The notes beneath the pieces were generated by a model that saw nothing but the letters and a program-made list of their open reading frames with translations, ran no database searches and was not told where the DNA came from. Made by a program: the position numbers and the translations under genes. DNA of 64,000 nt. It comes from BOG-931 sp963761525 (GTDB lineage: Bacteria; Pseudomonadota; Alphaproteobacteria; Rhizobiales; Xanthobacteraceae). Where the stretch lies: positions 310,001 through 374,000 of the forward strand of contig CAVXHG010000008.1 of the NCBI GenBank assembly GCA_963761525.1. Reading direction: 5' to 3'. This document shows, one piece after another, positions 8,685 through 17,888 of this stretch; the stretch's first letter is position 1; the number at the start of each line of letters is the position of its first letter.

Positions 8685-10424
8685 ATGGTCGCCCGAGCCA
8701 ATACTGCGCTTGCCCAGATCCATAGCCAGATCATGTGGAATCGCCTGATCGCGGTGGTGGAGGAACAGGCACAGACCATGATCCGCACCGCGTTTTCGAC
8801 CTCGGTGCGCGAGGCCGGCGACCTTTCCGCGGGCGTATTCGACCGCCAGGGTCGGATGCTTGCCCAGGCGGTGACCGGCACGCCCGGCCACGTCAATTCG
8901 ATGGCGAACGGTGTGAAGCATTTTCTCGCTGTGTTTCCGATCGAGACGATGAAACCCGGCGATCATTACATCACCAACGATCCGTGGCTGACCGCCGGTC
9001 ATCTCCATGACATCACCGTTGTCACGCCGAGCTTTTATCGCGGCGAGGCGGTTGGGCTGTTCGCCAACACCGTGCATGTCGTCGATATCGGCGGGCTCGG
9101 CATGGGGCCTGACGGCCGGCAGGTCTTCGAGGAAGGCGTCGCCATTCCGATCATGAAGCTCGCTCGCGAGGGCCGCATGAACGAAGATTTGCTGGGACTG
9201 GTGCGCGCCAATGTGCGCGAACCGCTGCAAGTGGAAGGTGACATCTATGCTTGCGCGGCGTGCAACGATGAGGGCAGCCGCCGCCTGACCGAGATGATGA
9301 CCGAATTCGAGATCGCCAATCTCGACCGGCTCGGCGACACGATCCTCGAAGCTTCGCGCGAGGCGACACTGGCGCGTATCCGCGCCCTGCCCAAGGGTAC
9401 TTACCACAACAGCATGATGATTGACGGCTACGAGAAGCCGCTCAAACTGAATGCGGCGCTCACCGTGTCCGACGACGGCATTCACGTCGATTTCGATGGC
9501 ACTTCGTCGGCATCATCCTACGGCATCAATGTCGTCTACAATTACTGCCTCGCCTACACTGCATTTGGAGTGAAATGTCTGGTGGCGCCGGACGTGCCGA
9601 ACAATGCCGGCTCGCTCGAGCCGATCACGGTCAGTGCGCCCGAGGGCTGCGTGCTCAACGTGAAGCGGCCATGGCCGGTGGCTGCGCGGCATACTGTCGG
9701 CCAGATGCTGCCTGACGTCGTGTTTGGTTGCCTGCACGATGTAATCCCCGGCGGCGTTCCGGCCGAAGGCGCATCCGCGCTGTGGAATCCGCAGATTTTC
9801 GGCGGCGGATCTTTGGTTGATGAGGTCGCCGAAGGCACTGACGCCGGCAGCCTGCCGGAATTCTCCTCGGTGATCTTCCACTGTGGCGGCGCCGGCGCGC
9901 GGCCGGATAAAGACGGCTTGAGCGCGACTTCGTTTCCGTCGGGCGTGCGCACCATTCCGGTGGAAGCGACCGAAAGCGTCGTGCCCGTGGTGTTCTATCG
10001 CCGCGAATTTCGTGAGGGCTCGGGTGGCGCCGGCAAACGACGGGGCGGGCTTGGCCAGATCATCGAGATCGGCGGTGCCGGTGAAAACCCCGTAGCTATG
10101 CTTTGCAATTTTGAGCGGGTGAAGAACCCAGCGCGCGGCCGTGATGGCGGCGGCAACGGCGCGGCCGGCACCGTGGCGTTGCGCTCGGGTCGGCCGATCC
10201 GTCCCAAAGGCCGCCAGACCGTGCCGCCACGCGATGCCATTCAGTTGCATCTGCCGGGCGGCGGGGGTCTCGGCGATCCGCACACCCGTGACCCGCAAAG
10301 CGTGCAGGACGACGTGATCGATGGCTTGATCAGCGCCGACGAAGCGCGCCGCGATTACGGTGTCGCGCTTGATGCCGACGGCAATGTCGACATCAAAGAG
10401 ACGGCGCGGATCAGATCGTCTTAA
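8685..10424 (+). CDS. hyuB: Hydantoinase/oxoprolinase family subunit B (HyuB-type)
   Basis: The 579-residue protein has the HyuB pattern: an N-terminal EEQAQTMIRTAFSTSVREAGD segment, GDHYITNDPWLTAGHLHD, and a Gly-rich C-terminal LHLPGGGGLGDPHTRDP segment. Its length is normal for the family. It is expected to form a complex with the HyuA encoded at 5496. The GMC oxidoreductase gene that follows is convergent, with an 8-bp gap between stops. Together with the amidohydrolase at 4242 it makes a cyclic-amide degradation cassette. Confidence 0.88.
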   Translation: MVARANTALAQIHSQIMWNRLIAVVEEQAQTMIRTAFSTSVREAGDLSAGVFDRQGRMLAQAVTGTPGHVNSMANGVKHFLAVFPIETMKPGDHYITNDPWLTAGHLHDITVVTPSFYRGEAVGLFANTVHVVDIGGLGMGPDGRQVFEEGVAIPIMKLAREGRMNEDLLGLVRANVREPLQVEGDIYACAACNDEGSRRLTEMMTEFEIANLDRLGDTILEASREATLARIRALPKGTYHNSMMIDGYEKPLKLNAALTVSDDGIHVDFDGTSSASSYGINVVYNYCLAYTAFGVKCLVAPDVPNNAGSLEPITVSAPEGCVLNVKRPWPVAARHTVGQMLPDVVFGCLHDVIPGGVPAEGASALWNPQIFGGGSLVDEVAEGTDAGSLPEFSSVIFHCGGAGARPDKDGLSATSFPSGVRTIPVEATESVVPVVFYRREFREGSGGAGKRRGGLGQIIEIGGAGENPVAMLCNFERVKNPARGRDGGGNGAAGTVALRSGRPIRPKGRQTVPPRDAIQLHLPGGGGLGDPHTRDPQSVQDDVIDGLISADEARRDYGVALDADGNVDIKETARIRSS

Positions 10425-10431
10425 GCCTTGC

Positions 10432-12069
10432 TCAGGCCGATAGCGCGACCGGTGCGCTCGCCTTGGCATCCTGCAACACCATGTCCGAGCCTTTTTCCCC
10501 GATCATGACGGCGGCGGCGTTGGTATTGCCGGATACCAGCGATGGCATGATCGAGGCGTCAATGACGCGCAGCCGTTCGAAACCGCGCACCCGCAGCCGC
10601 TCATCGACCACGGCCGACGGATCGGCGCCCATGCGGCAGGTCGATGTCGGGTGATAAACGGTAGTGCCGGTGTTGCGCGCGTATTCCAGGAGGTCAGCGT
10701 CATTGACGATCTTCTCTCCCGGCGCACGTTCTTCGGCGATCAACTCGCGCATCACCGGCTGGTTCATCACCTGGCGGAGTTGTTTCAGCCCGGCGATGAT
10801 GGTGTCAACGTCGTTGCGTGCTGTGAGATAGCGCGGCTGGATCGCCGGCGGCGTTGCGGGATCGGCAGACTTGATCCGGACATAGCCGCGGCTGTCGGGC
10901 CGCAACTGGCATACCGATGCCATGAAGCCGGAAAACGGGTGCACGTTGGCGCCAGCGGATTCGGTTGAAAAGATCAGGAAGTGAATCTGCACGTCCGGCG
11001 TCGCTAGATCGGGACGGGTCTTGAAGAACGCGCCGCCATAGCCCGCTCCAACGCCCAGCAGCCCCTTGCCCGTGAGCATATAACGGAGACCGGCGGCATA
11101 CCGATGACGCCAGTTGTTGAGGACATCGTTCGCGGTGATTGGCTGGCTGGCGCGAAATTGCATGCGGACCTGCAGATGGTCCTGCAGGTCGGAGCCAACG
11201 CCCGGCAAATCGGCAATCACGTCGATGCCGTGTGAGCGAAGCAAATCCGCAGGTCCGATGCCGGAGAGTTGCATCAGCTGGGGCGAATTGAATGCGCCGC
11301 CGGAAAGAATGACTTCGCCGTCGGCATAGGCGGTTCGCAGGTTTTCACCTTGGCGGTACTCAATGCCGATGGCGCGGCGTCCGGAAAATAAGATCCGGGT
11401 CGCCAGCGCGTTGAGCTCGACTTTAAGATTGTGACGATGCCGAGCCTGCTTGAGATAGCCGGCTGCCGTTGACCAGCGGCGGCCTTTCTTCGCCGTAAGC
11501 TGAAAATATCCGGCGCCCTCCTGTTTGGGCCCGTTGAAATCGTCGGTGCGCGGGATGCCGGATTGTTCGGCCGCTTCGAGGAAGGCTTCGCAAAGCGGAT
11601 GCGGCTCCCCGACGTTGGAAACGGAAAGCGGGCCACCGACGCCATGCAGATCGTCGGCGCCGCGCTCCTGATCTTCGGCGCGCTTGAAATAGGGCAGTAC
11701 GTCCTGGAATGACCAACCGGCGTTCCCGAGTTGCCGCCAGTGATCGTAATCTTCGTGCTGGCCGCGGATATAGAGCAGCCCGTTGATCGAGCTCGATCCG
11801 CCCACCACCTTGCCGCGCGGCTGGATGATCTGCCGGTTATTCAATTCCGGTTCCGGTTCGGACTTGTAGAGCCAGTTCACGGTCGAATTGTTGAAGAGCT
11901 TGGCGAAGCCGAGCGGAACATGAATCCAGAAATGGCGGTCATGTCCGCCAGCTTCCAGCAGCAGGACGCGATGCTGTCCCGACGCGGTCAGGCGATTGGC
12001 AAGTACGCAGCCCGCCGACCCCGCGCCGACGATAATGTAATCGAAATGCTCGGAATTGCTGCTGGCCAT
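10432..12069 (-). CDS. GMC family FAD-dependent oxidoreductase
   Basis: The 545-residue protein has the glucose-methanol-choline oxidoreductase layout: an N-terminal FAD dinucleotide motif (IVGAGSAGCVLANRL), the GGSSSINGLLYIRG signature, the SGGAFNSPQLMQLSGIGP signature, and a C-terminal catalytic region with YHPTSTCRMG and NTNAA. It resembles choline-dehydrogenase-like alcohol dehydrogenases and has no signal peptide. It is divergent from the ABC importer genes, sharing the 219-bp region 12070-12288, so the two units may be co-regulated. The substrate is not known. Confidence 0.88.
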   Translation of the reverse strand: MASSNSEHFDYIIVGAGSAGCVLANRLTASGQHRVLLLEAGGHDRHFWIHVPLGFAKLFNNSTVNWLYKSEPEPELNNRQIIQPRGKVVGGSSSINGLLYIRGQHEDYDHWRQLGNAGWSFQDVLPYFKRAEDQERGADDLHGVGGPLSVSNVGEPHPLCEAFLEAAEQSGIPRTDDFNGPKQEGAGYFQLTAKKGRRWSTAAGYLKQARHRHNLKVELNALATRILFSGRRAIGIEYRQGENLRTAYADGEVILSGGAFNSPQLMQLSGIGPADLLRSHGIDVIADLPGVGSDLQDHLQVRMQFRASQPITANDVLNNWRHRYAAGLRYMLTGKGLLGVGAGYGGAFFKTRPDLATPDVQIHFLIFSTESAGANVHPFSGFMASVCQLRPDSRGYVRIKSADPATPPAIQPRYLTARNDVDTIIAGLKQLRQVMNQPVMRELIAEERAPGEKIVNDADLLEYARNTGTTVYHPTSTCRMGADPSAVVDERLRVRGFERLRVIDASIMPSLVSGNTNAAAVMIGEKGSDMVLQDAKASAPVALSA

Positions 12070-12288
12070 GGTCGTTTACTCCCTGCCGCAAGAATATCGC
12101 GATTGGCCGGTCATGCCAGTAGCACCGCTCATGCGGCGCTTTTTTGTGCAACGGTGCGGCGTTCATCATGGCCTAAAGGATTAGAATTGCGCGACAAAAT
12201 CGCCCTTGTCGGACTAAAGCGTTGCGATAGAGTGCCCGTAAGCGGTCGCCATCAGAATGCGATCGGACGGATTTAGGGAGGATTATCA
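12070..12288. promoter_or_regulatory. Divergent intergenic region, GMC oxidoreductase / ABC importer
   Basis: This 219-bp region separates two divergent transcription units and must hold both promoters. A GGGAGG ribosome-binding site lies just before the importer ATG at 12289. I see no convincing operator palindrome. Confidence 0.45.
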
Positions 12289-13539
12289 ATGGTTAAGCTT
12301 GAAAAGCGTGCGCTGTTTGCTGCGCTCGGCGCGAGTGCCGTGGCGCTTGCGTTGGCAACGCCGGGTTACGCGCAGGACAGTAACACTTTCAAAATCGGCG
12401 TCATTGCCGAAGTGCAGGCGGTCGCTGGTTCGTCGATCCCGCAGGCGGCGCAACTCGCCGCCGATGAGATCAACGCCGCGGGCGGCGTCGGTGGTAAGAA
12501 GATTGAGATCGTCACTTACGACAATCACTCGTCGGCGGCTGAATCGATCCGCGCGTTTCAGCGCGCCGTGAACGAGGATCACGTCAACGCGGTGATCGCA
12601 AGCTACATCAGCGAAGTCGTGCTGGCGCTTGAGCCTTGGAGCGGACGGCTCAAGACCGTAATGATCACGCCAGGGGCCGCCTCTGATGTCATCACGCAGA
12701 ACATCGCCAAGGATTACAACAACCTCAAATACACCTTTCACGGCTATCTGACCTCGACCAGCCTTGCGGATTCGACCTGCGCCGCGGCGAAGGACCTTTT
12801 GGTCGGCCAGCTCCACATGAAGAGCGCCGTTGTCATGAGCGAGGACGCCGCATGGACGACGCCGCTTGACGCCGAATATCTGAAATGTCTGCCGGATGCC
12901 GGGCTCAATGTCCTCGATCACATCCGCTTCTCGCCGGATACCACCGACTTCACGCCAATCTTCAACAAGATCGAGGGTGAAAAGCCCGACGTGATGATTA
13001 CCGGCATCTCCCACGTCGGTGTGCAACCGACCGTGCAGTGGAAGCAACAGGAAGTACCGATCCCGATGCTGGGCGTCGCTTCGCAGGCGACGAATTCCAG
13101 CTTCTGGAACGACACCAATGGCGCCACTGAAGGCGTGCTTTATCAGGCGGTATCGGGTCCTGACGTTGCCGTGACGCCGAAGACGCTACCGTTCGTCAAG
13201 GCATTCAAGGCGAAGTTCGGCAACTTCCCGTCCTACGCCGGCTACACTTCCTACGACGAGGTTTACTACCTCGCCGATGCGTTCAAGCGCGCAGGCTCGA
13301 CCGACTCTGACAAACTCGTCACGGCGCTCGAAGCCACCGATTACGTCGGCACCATCGGCCGCATACAGTTCAAGGGGAAGGACACGCCAAATCCGCACGC
13401 GCTTAAAGTCGGCCCGGATACCATCACCGGCCTGATGCTGCAGTGGCAGGACGGCAAGCAAACCAATCTGTGGCCGGCGAACGTTGCCAACGGCAAGCTG
13501 AAGTTCCCAAAATTCATCAAAGTCGGCTCGTCCAACTAA
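12289..13539 (+). CDS. ABC transporter substrate-binding protein (branched-chain amino acid/amide type)
   Basis: The 416-residue protein has a signal peptide (charged start, hydrophobic stretch, cleavage after TPGYAQ) and a type-I periplasmic binding fold of the LivJ/LivK class: FKIGVIAEVQAVAGSSIPQAAQLAADEINAAGG, the ISEVVLALEP hinge region, and FVKAFKAKFGNFPSYAGYTSYDEVYYLADA. It is the first gene of an importer unit with two permeases and a fused ATPase. Proteins in this class bind amino acids, amides, urea or aromatic acids. The neighbouring hydantoinase genes hint at an amide-like ligand. A strong stem-loop follows the stop codon. Confidence 0.88.
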   Translation: MVKLEKRALFAALGASAVALALATPGYAQDSNTFKIGVIAEVQAVAGSSIPQAAQLAADEINAAGGVGGKKIEIVTYDNHSSAAESIRAFQRAVNEDHVNAVIASYISEVVLALEPWSGRLKTVMITPGAASDVITQNIAKDYNNLKYTFHGYLTSTSLADSTCAAAKDLLVGQLHMKSAVVMSEDAAWTTPLDAEYLKCLPDAGLNVLDHIRFSPDTTDFTPIFNKIEGEKPDVMITGISHVGVQPTVQWKQQEVPIPMLGVASQATNSSFWNDTNGATEGVLYQAVSGPDVAVTPKTLPFVKAFKAKFGNFPSYAGYTSYDEVYYLADAFKRAGSTDSDKLVTALEATDYVGTIGRIQFKGKDTPNPHALKVGPDTITGLMLQWQDGKQTNLWPANVANGKLKFPKFIKVGSSN

Positions 13540-13564
13540 GCTGGGAACGATCGGTACGTGTTTC

Positions 13565-13597
13565 ATTCTCCCCGCCGCACCCGCGAGCGGGGAGAAT
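13565..13597 (+). terminator. Intercistronic stem-loop between binding protein and livH
   Basis: A perfect 11-bp inverted repeat (arms ATTCTCCCCGC and GCGGGGAGAAT) is followed by a short T-containing stretch. It sits between the binding-protein stop and the permease start. Such elements usually raise the ratio of binding protein to membrane components, by partial termination or by 3' stabilisation. Confidence 0.6.
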
Positions 13598-13618
13598 TCT
13601 TGATTGGGGATCGCTTCC

Positions 13619-14500
13619 TTGAGCGTGGTGTTCTGGCAGATCCTGGTCGACGGCTTTGCTATTAGTTCGCTCTACGCGCTCGGCGCGATGGGCTTTGCAC
13701 TGATCTTCGGTGTTTCCGGCGTCCTTAATCTTTCCCACGGCGCGCTGATGGTTGCGGCGGTCGTCGCGGCCTGGGCGGCTGGCGACCAACTCCACGTCGG
13801 ACCCTACACAGGGGCGGTGATCGGGATTTTCGTCGGGTTTATCGTGACCCTGGTAACCTATTTCATCATCGTCAGCCCGCTGCAGCGCACGCGTAAAATC
13901 CGTGAAGAGGAGAAGGAAATCTTCATCCTCACGGCGACGCTGCTGTGGGGCATCATGATTCAGGAACTTATCGCCTATCTCTATACGAATAACGCCAAGA
14001 CCGTGGCGCCGATCGTCGAAGGCGTCATGTCAATCGTCGGCGTACGTACGCCGAAGAACGAGCTTTTCACGGCGATTGTCTGCTGGCTGGTGATCGGCGG
14101 CTTGTGGCTTCTGGTGAACCGCACCCGTGCCGGCAAGGCGGTGCTGGCGGCGTCGATGAATCCGCGCGGTGTGACCCTGTTGGGTATCGAGCTGTCGCAG
14201 ATCTACATTACGATCTGGGCGATCTATGGCTTGCTGGTTGGCGTCGCCGGTGTACTGCTCGGCATGTTTCTCGGCGTCTCGTCCTACAGTGTCGGTCCGC
14301 TGACGGCGAGCGCGTTCTCCATTGTTGTGCTCGGTGGCTTGGGTAGCGTCTCGGGCGCGCTGATTGCGGCTTATGTCGTTGGCTATCTCGAGACCATCAC
14401 CGCATATCTGATCTCGCCGGCTTACCGCACCATTCCAGCGCTTCTGCTCTTGATACTCGTCATGTACGTGCGGCCACGCGGCCTGTTGGGACGGCGCTAG
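13619..14500 (+). CDS. livH: Branched-chain amino acid-type ABC permease (LivH-like)
   Basis: The protein, about 293 residues, is a LivH-type inner-membrane permease with the opening DGFAISSLYALGAMGFALIFGVSGVLNLSHG and the conserved late segment ASAFSIVVLGGLGSVSGALIAAYVVG. Several hydrophobic helices run throughout. In-frame TTG codons lie at 13604 and 13619 and a GTG at 13625; 13619 is chosen because a GGGGA lies 8 bases upstream. Its stop abuts the ATG of livM with no gap, so the two are translationally coupled. Confidence 0.86.
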   Translation: MSVVFWQILVDGFAISSLYALGAMGFALIFGVSGVLNLSHGALMVAAVVAAWAAGDQLHVGPYTGAVIGIFVGFIVTLVTYFIIVSPLQRTRKIREEEKEIFILTATLLWGIMIQELIAYLYTNNAKTVAPIVEGVMSIVGVRTPKNELFTAIVCWLVIGGLWLLVNRTRAGKAVLAASMNPRGVTLLGIELSQIYITIWAIYGLLVGVAGVLLGMFLGVSSYSVGPLTASAFSIVVLGGLGSVSGALIAAYVVGYLETITAYLISPAYRTIPALLLLILVMYVRPRGLLGRR

Positions 14501-15427
14501 ATGCCGCTGTCGTCCACCATACGCACGCTTCTCGTCGTCCTTGTCGTCGTTGCGGCAGCATCTTTCCTGCCGCTCGGCGTCTCCGGCTATGTACTGGGCC
14601 TCCTCACCGTTGCCTTCTATTTCGGTGTGTTCGCGATGGCTTGGGATCTGCTGTTCGGCTTTGCCGGCGAGGTGAATTTCGGCCCGACGTTCCTGATCGG
14701 GACGGGCGCCTATACCGCCGGAATTCTCGACAATCTCTATCAGCCGCCGATCTGGATCTGCGTCGTCGCGGGCACCATTGCAGCCGTCGTCGGCGGCGTC
14801 GTACTGGCGTTACCGGCGCTGCGCGTACGTGGTCCTTATTTCGGCCTGACCACCCTGGTCGCGGTGTTGATGTTGCAGAATTATGTGGTCGTCGATGCGA
14901 GCCTCACCGGCGGTGAAATCGGGCTGACGGTACCGGACGTCATCACTGTCAGCGATGCTGCGAATTACGAGATCGCATTGTGGTTCATGGCGATCAGCGC
15001 CGCGATATTGTTCTCGCTGTCGCGCTCTCCGGTCGGATTGATCTTGCAGGCGAGTGGGCAGGATGCGGTGCAGGCCGCCGCGCTTGGCTTCAACGTCACC
15101 AAGCACAAGCTTGCCGCTTTCGTCATCAGCGCGTTCTTCTCCGGTCTCGCCGGCGCGCTGATGGTGTTCTATCTCGGCTCGGCCTCGGTCGGCACCTTCG
15201 TCGACATCACGGTTGGCGTTCAGGTCATCATTGCCGCGGTGCTGGGTGGCCGGCGCACCATTCTCGGCGCGGCGCTCGGCGCTATTTTTATTATCGCCAT
15301 GGCCGAAGCACTGCGGCCGATCGGCGACCTTGCGAACTTCGTCGTATTCGCGATGGCGCTCGTGGTGGTGCTGCTGTTTCCGAGCGGCTTCTTCGGCCTG
15401 CTGACCCGCACTAAAGAGGGCGGCTGA
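14501..15427 (+). CDS. livM: Branched-chain amino acid-type ABC permease (LivM-like)
   Basis: The 308-residue membrane protein has the LivM pattern: AMAWDLLFGFAGEVNFGPTFLIGTGAYTAGIL early and GQDAVQAAALGFNVTKHKLAAFVISAFFSGLAGALM late. The second is the EAA-like loop that docks the ATPase. It begins directly after the livH stop and ends 2 bp before the fused ATPase gene. It should form the translocation pore with the livH product. Confidence 0.88.
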   Translation: MPLSSTIRTLLVVLVVVAAASFLPLGVSGYVLGLLTVAFYFGVFAMAWDLLFGFAGEVNFGPTFLIGTGAYTAGILDNLYQPPIWICVVAGTIAAVVGGVVLALPALRVRGPYFGLTTLVAVLMLQNYVVVDASLTGGEIGLTVPDVITVSDAANYEIALWFMAISAAILFSLSRSPVGLILQASGQDAVQAAALGFNVTKHKLAAFVISAFFSGLAGALMVFYLGSASVGTFVDITVGVQVIIAAVLGGRRTILGAALGAIFIIAMAEALRPIGDLANFVVFAMALVVVLLFPSGFFGLLTRTKEGG

Positions 15428-15429
15428 TC

Positions 15430-16902
15430 ATGGCGGAGCCCGCACACCTCGAAGTTTCCGGCCTTACCAAGCGCTTCGGCGGTCTCGTCGCCGTGAAAGA
15501 TATGGCGCTCCGCGTCGAGGGCGGAAAAATACTCGGCCTGATCGGCCCGAATGGCTCCGGCAAATCCACCGTCATGAAGCTGATCATGGGTGTCGAGCGG
15601 CCCGACGCCGGTTCGGTGATGATCGGCGGCGTCGAAGTCGCCGGCTGGCCGTCGCACCGTATCGCGCGGCTTGGCGCCGGTATGGTGTTCCAGCATTCAC
15701 GTCCGCTGCACCGGCAAACCGTGCTGGAAAACATCAAGCTTGCCCTGTTGCCCGACAAGCTGACCCGGCTGTTCGCAGATCCGGTGATCGACGACCACGC
15801 ACGTGTTATCGCCAAGCGCGTTGGCCTCGAGAGTGTGCTCGACCGTCGGCCGGGGACTTTGCCGTTTGCCGATCTGCGCAAGATCGAGATCGCCAAGGCG
15901 ATTGCCCGCAATCCGAAAGTAGTGCTGATTGACGAGCCGTTCGCCGGACTGACCTCCAAAGAGACCGGCGCCTTCTCCGATTTGATTTGCGAACTGCGCG
16001 ACTCCGGTCACGCCATCCTGCTAGTCGACCACAACGTGAAAAGCGTCTCGCGTCTGGTCGACCGGGTGATTGCGATGTATGTCGGCGAGCACATTGCCGA
16101 AGGTACCGCAGACGAAGTGATGCGCAACGAGACGGTGCGGCGCGTCTATCTCGGCGGCAACATCGAAATCGCGGCGCGGCCGGAATCGTCATTCCGCGAT
16201 GGCGCGGTGCCGTTCCTCGAAGTGAAAGACGTCAACGTTCATTACGGCAAGGCTCAGGCGCTGGAGAACGTCTCGCTCCACGTTCATGCCGGCGAGTTTG
16301 TTTCGATCGTCGGCCTCAATGGCGCTGGCAAAACCACGCTGTTCAACACCATCTCCGGGCTGTTGCCGTATTCCGGTGAAATCAAGCGCGAAGGCGCGGC
16401 GCTGCGCGGGAAGAGCGCGGCAACGATCGCCAGGAACGGTATTGTGCAATCGCCGGAAGGCCGCGAACTGTTTGTCGATATGTCGGTACGGGAAAATCTC
16501 GATCTCGGCGGCCAGCGTCTGACGCCATCGGAACATGCCACGCAGATCGCGTGGCTGTTCGACCTGTTTCCGATTTTGAAAGCACGGCAAGGCCAGGCGG
16601 CCGGAACGCTTTCAGGCGGCGAACAGCAGATGCTGACGATTGCGCGGGCGCTGATGATGAAGCCAAAACTGTTGATACTCGATGAGCCGACGCTTGGGCT
16701 GGCGCCGGTCATCCTCGAACAGATTTCAAAGGCGCTCGAGCGCCTGCGCCAGACAACCCCGATCACCGTGCTGCTCGGAGAGCAGAACGTCACGTTCGCT
16801 TTGCCGCACGCCGACCGCGTCTATGTGCTCGAACATGCGCGGATTGTCTGGGAAGGCGAACCGGCAAAGTTCGCGGCCGAGATGGGAACCGGCTATCTTT
16901 AA
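15430..16902 (+). CDS. Fused LivG-LivF-type ABC ATPase (two nucleotide-binding domains)
   Basis: The 490-residue protein contains two complete ABC ATPase domains that are normally two proteins. Domain 1 (about residues 1-245) is LivG-like, with Walker A GPNGSGKS starting at residue 39, Walker B VLIDEP and an H-loop LLVDHN. Its signature is degenerate (LPFADLRKIEIAKAI, without the usual Gly-Gln/Gly-Gly). Domain 2 (about 255-490) is LivF-like, with Walker A GLNGAGKTT from residue 295, a canonical LSGGEQQ signature, LLILDEP and LLGEQN in the H-loop position, as is normal for LivF. The gene follows livM by 2 bp and completes a full importer. Confidence 0.88.
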   Translation: MAEPAHLEVSGLTKRFGGLVAVKDMALRVEGGKILGLIGPNGSGKSTVMKLIMGVERPDAGSVMIGGVEVAGWPSHRIARLGAGMVFQHSRPLHRQTVLENIKLALLPDKLTRLFADPVIDDHARVIAKRVGLESVLDRRPGTLPFADLRKIEIAKAIARNPKVVLIDEPFAGLTSKETGAFSDLICELRDSGHAILLVDHNVKSVSRLVDRVIAMYVGEHIAEGTADEVMRNETVRRVYLGGNIEIAARPESSFRDGAVPFLEVKDVNVHYGKAQALENVSLHVHAGEFVSIVGLNGAGKTTLFNTISGLLPYSGEIKREGAALRGKSAATIARNGIVQSPEGRELFVDMSVRENLDLGGQRLTPSEHATQIAWLFDLFPILKARQGQAAGTLSGGEQQMLTIARALMMKPKLLILDEPTLGLAPVILEQISKALERLRQTTPITVLLGEQNVTFALPHADRVYVLEHARIVWEGEPAKFAAEMGTGYL

Positions 16903-16925
16903 AGCCGTTTGCGGAGTTTGCCGGA

Positions 16926-17888
16926 ATGCCTGTCCTTGCCGTGCTCTCGGCGGCGTTAGCCTGGCTCGGAAGACAGGGCGCGCGCGCAATAGCGGCGGTC
17001 GTGTTCATCGCGATTGTGGTGCCGCCATTCGACGCTCTCCTCAAACCGTACGTTCCGGAAGCGATCTTTGTGCTGTTATTCGTGGCGTTCGTTCGCGTGG
17101 AAACCGCGGATTTGCGGCGCCAGCTTCGCAAGCCCGGCCTTCTGATCGCCGCGACATTGTGGACGTCGCTGGTGGTTCCGGCGCTGATCGGCGTCGCGTG
17201 TCTCGCGCTTAAGGCAAACACGCGGGCGCCGGACTTATTCATCGGCCTGATGCTGCAGGCGATTGCCTCGCCGATGATGGCATCGCCAGCCTTCGCCGCT
17301 GTCATGGGGCTCGATACCACGCTTGTTCTGACTACGCTGGTCGCCAGCACAGCGCTGTTGCCGCTGACCGCGCCGATGTTTTGTTACATTTTCATCGGGC
17401 CGGAATTGACAATTTCACCGTTGACGCTCGGCATCAAATTGTTCGCGATCCTGGCCGGATCGCTGTTGCTCGCTGTTATCGTTCGCTGGTTCGTGAGGCT
17501 CTCGACACTTGTTCGCTATAACGAGCAGATCAACGGGGTGAATATCATTCTGGTTTTTGTATTCGTCGCTGCCGTCATGGAAGACGTCGCTGCGCGCTTC
17601 GTGGCGCAACCGGCGATGATGATAGAACTCACCGTGCTGGCCTTTGTCCTGACCTTTGCCATCCTCGCCGTGACCGCCATCGTATTCATCAAAGCCGGCC
17701 GCGAAGCAGCCTTGGTGCTGGGCTTGATGGCGTCACAGCGGAATATGGGTTTGATGTTGGCCGCGACCGGCGGCGCGCTGCCCGCGTTGACCTGGCTTTA
17801 CTTCGCACTGGCGCAGTTTCCGGCCTATCTGTCGCCGCTGCTATTCATGTCGCTCGCGCGCCGCCTTAAGGCGGGAAATGCGGATTAA
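16926..17888 (+). CDS. BASS-like (bile acid:sodium symporter family) membrane protein
   Basis: The 320-residue protein is almost entirely hydrophobic, with about nine or ten predicted membrane helices. The segment LGLMASQRNMGLMLAATGG resembles the conserved RN-containing motif of BASS-type transporters, and the repeat-like arrangement of helices fits that superfamily. It lies 23 bp downstream of the ABC ATPase fusion, so it may belong to the same operon and export or import a related organic anion. Assignment to the family is by overall pattern; an auxin-efflux-like carrier is the main alternative. It overlaps the next (convergent) gene by 4 bp. Confidence 0.6.
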   Translation: MPVLAVLSAALAWLGRQGARAIAAVVFIAIVVPPFDALLKPYVPEAIFVLLFVAFVRVETADLRRQLRKPGLLIAATLWTSLVVPALIGVACLALKANTRAPDLFIGLMLQAIASPMMASPAFAAVMGLDTTLVLTTLVASTALLPLTAPMFCYIFIGPELTISPLTLGIKLFAILAGSLLLAVIVRWFVRLSTLVRYNEQINGVNIILVFVFVAAVMEDVAARFVAQPAMMIELTVLAFVLTFAILAVTAIVFIKAGREAALVLGLMASQRNMGLMLAATGGALPALTWLYFALAQFPAYLSPLLFMSLARRLKAGNAD

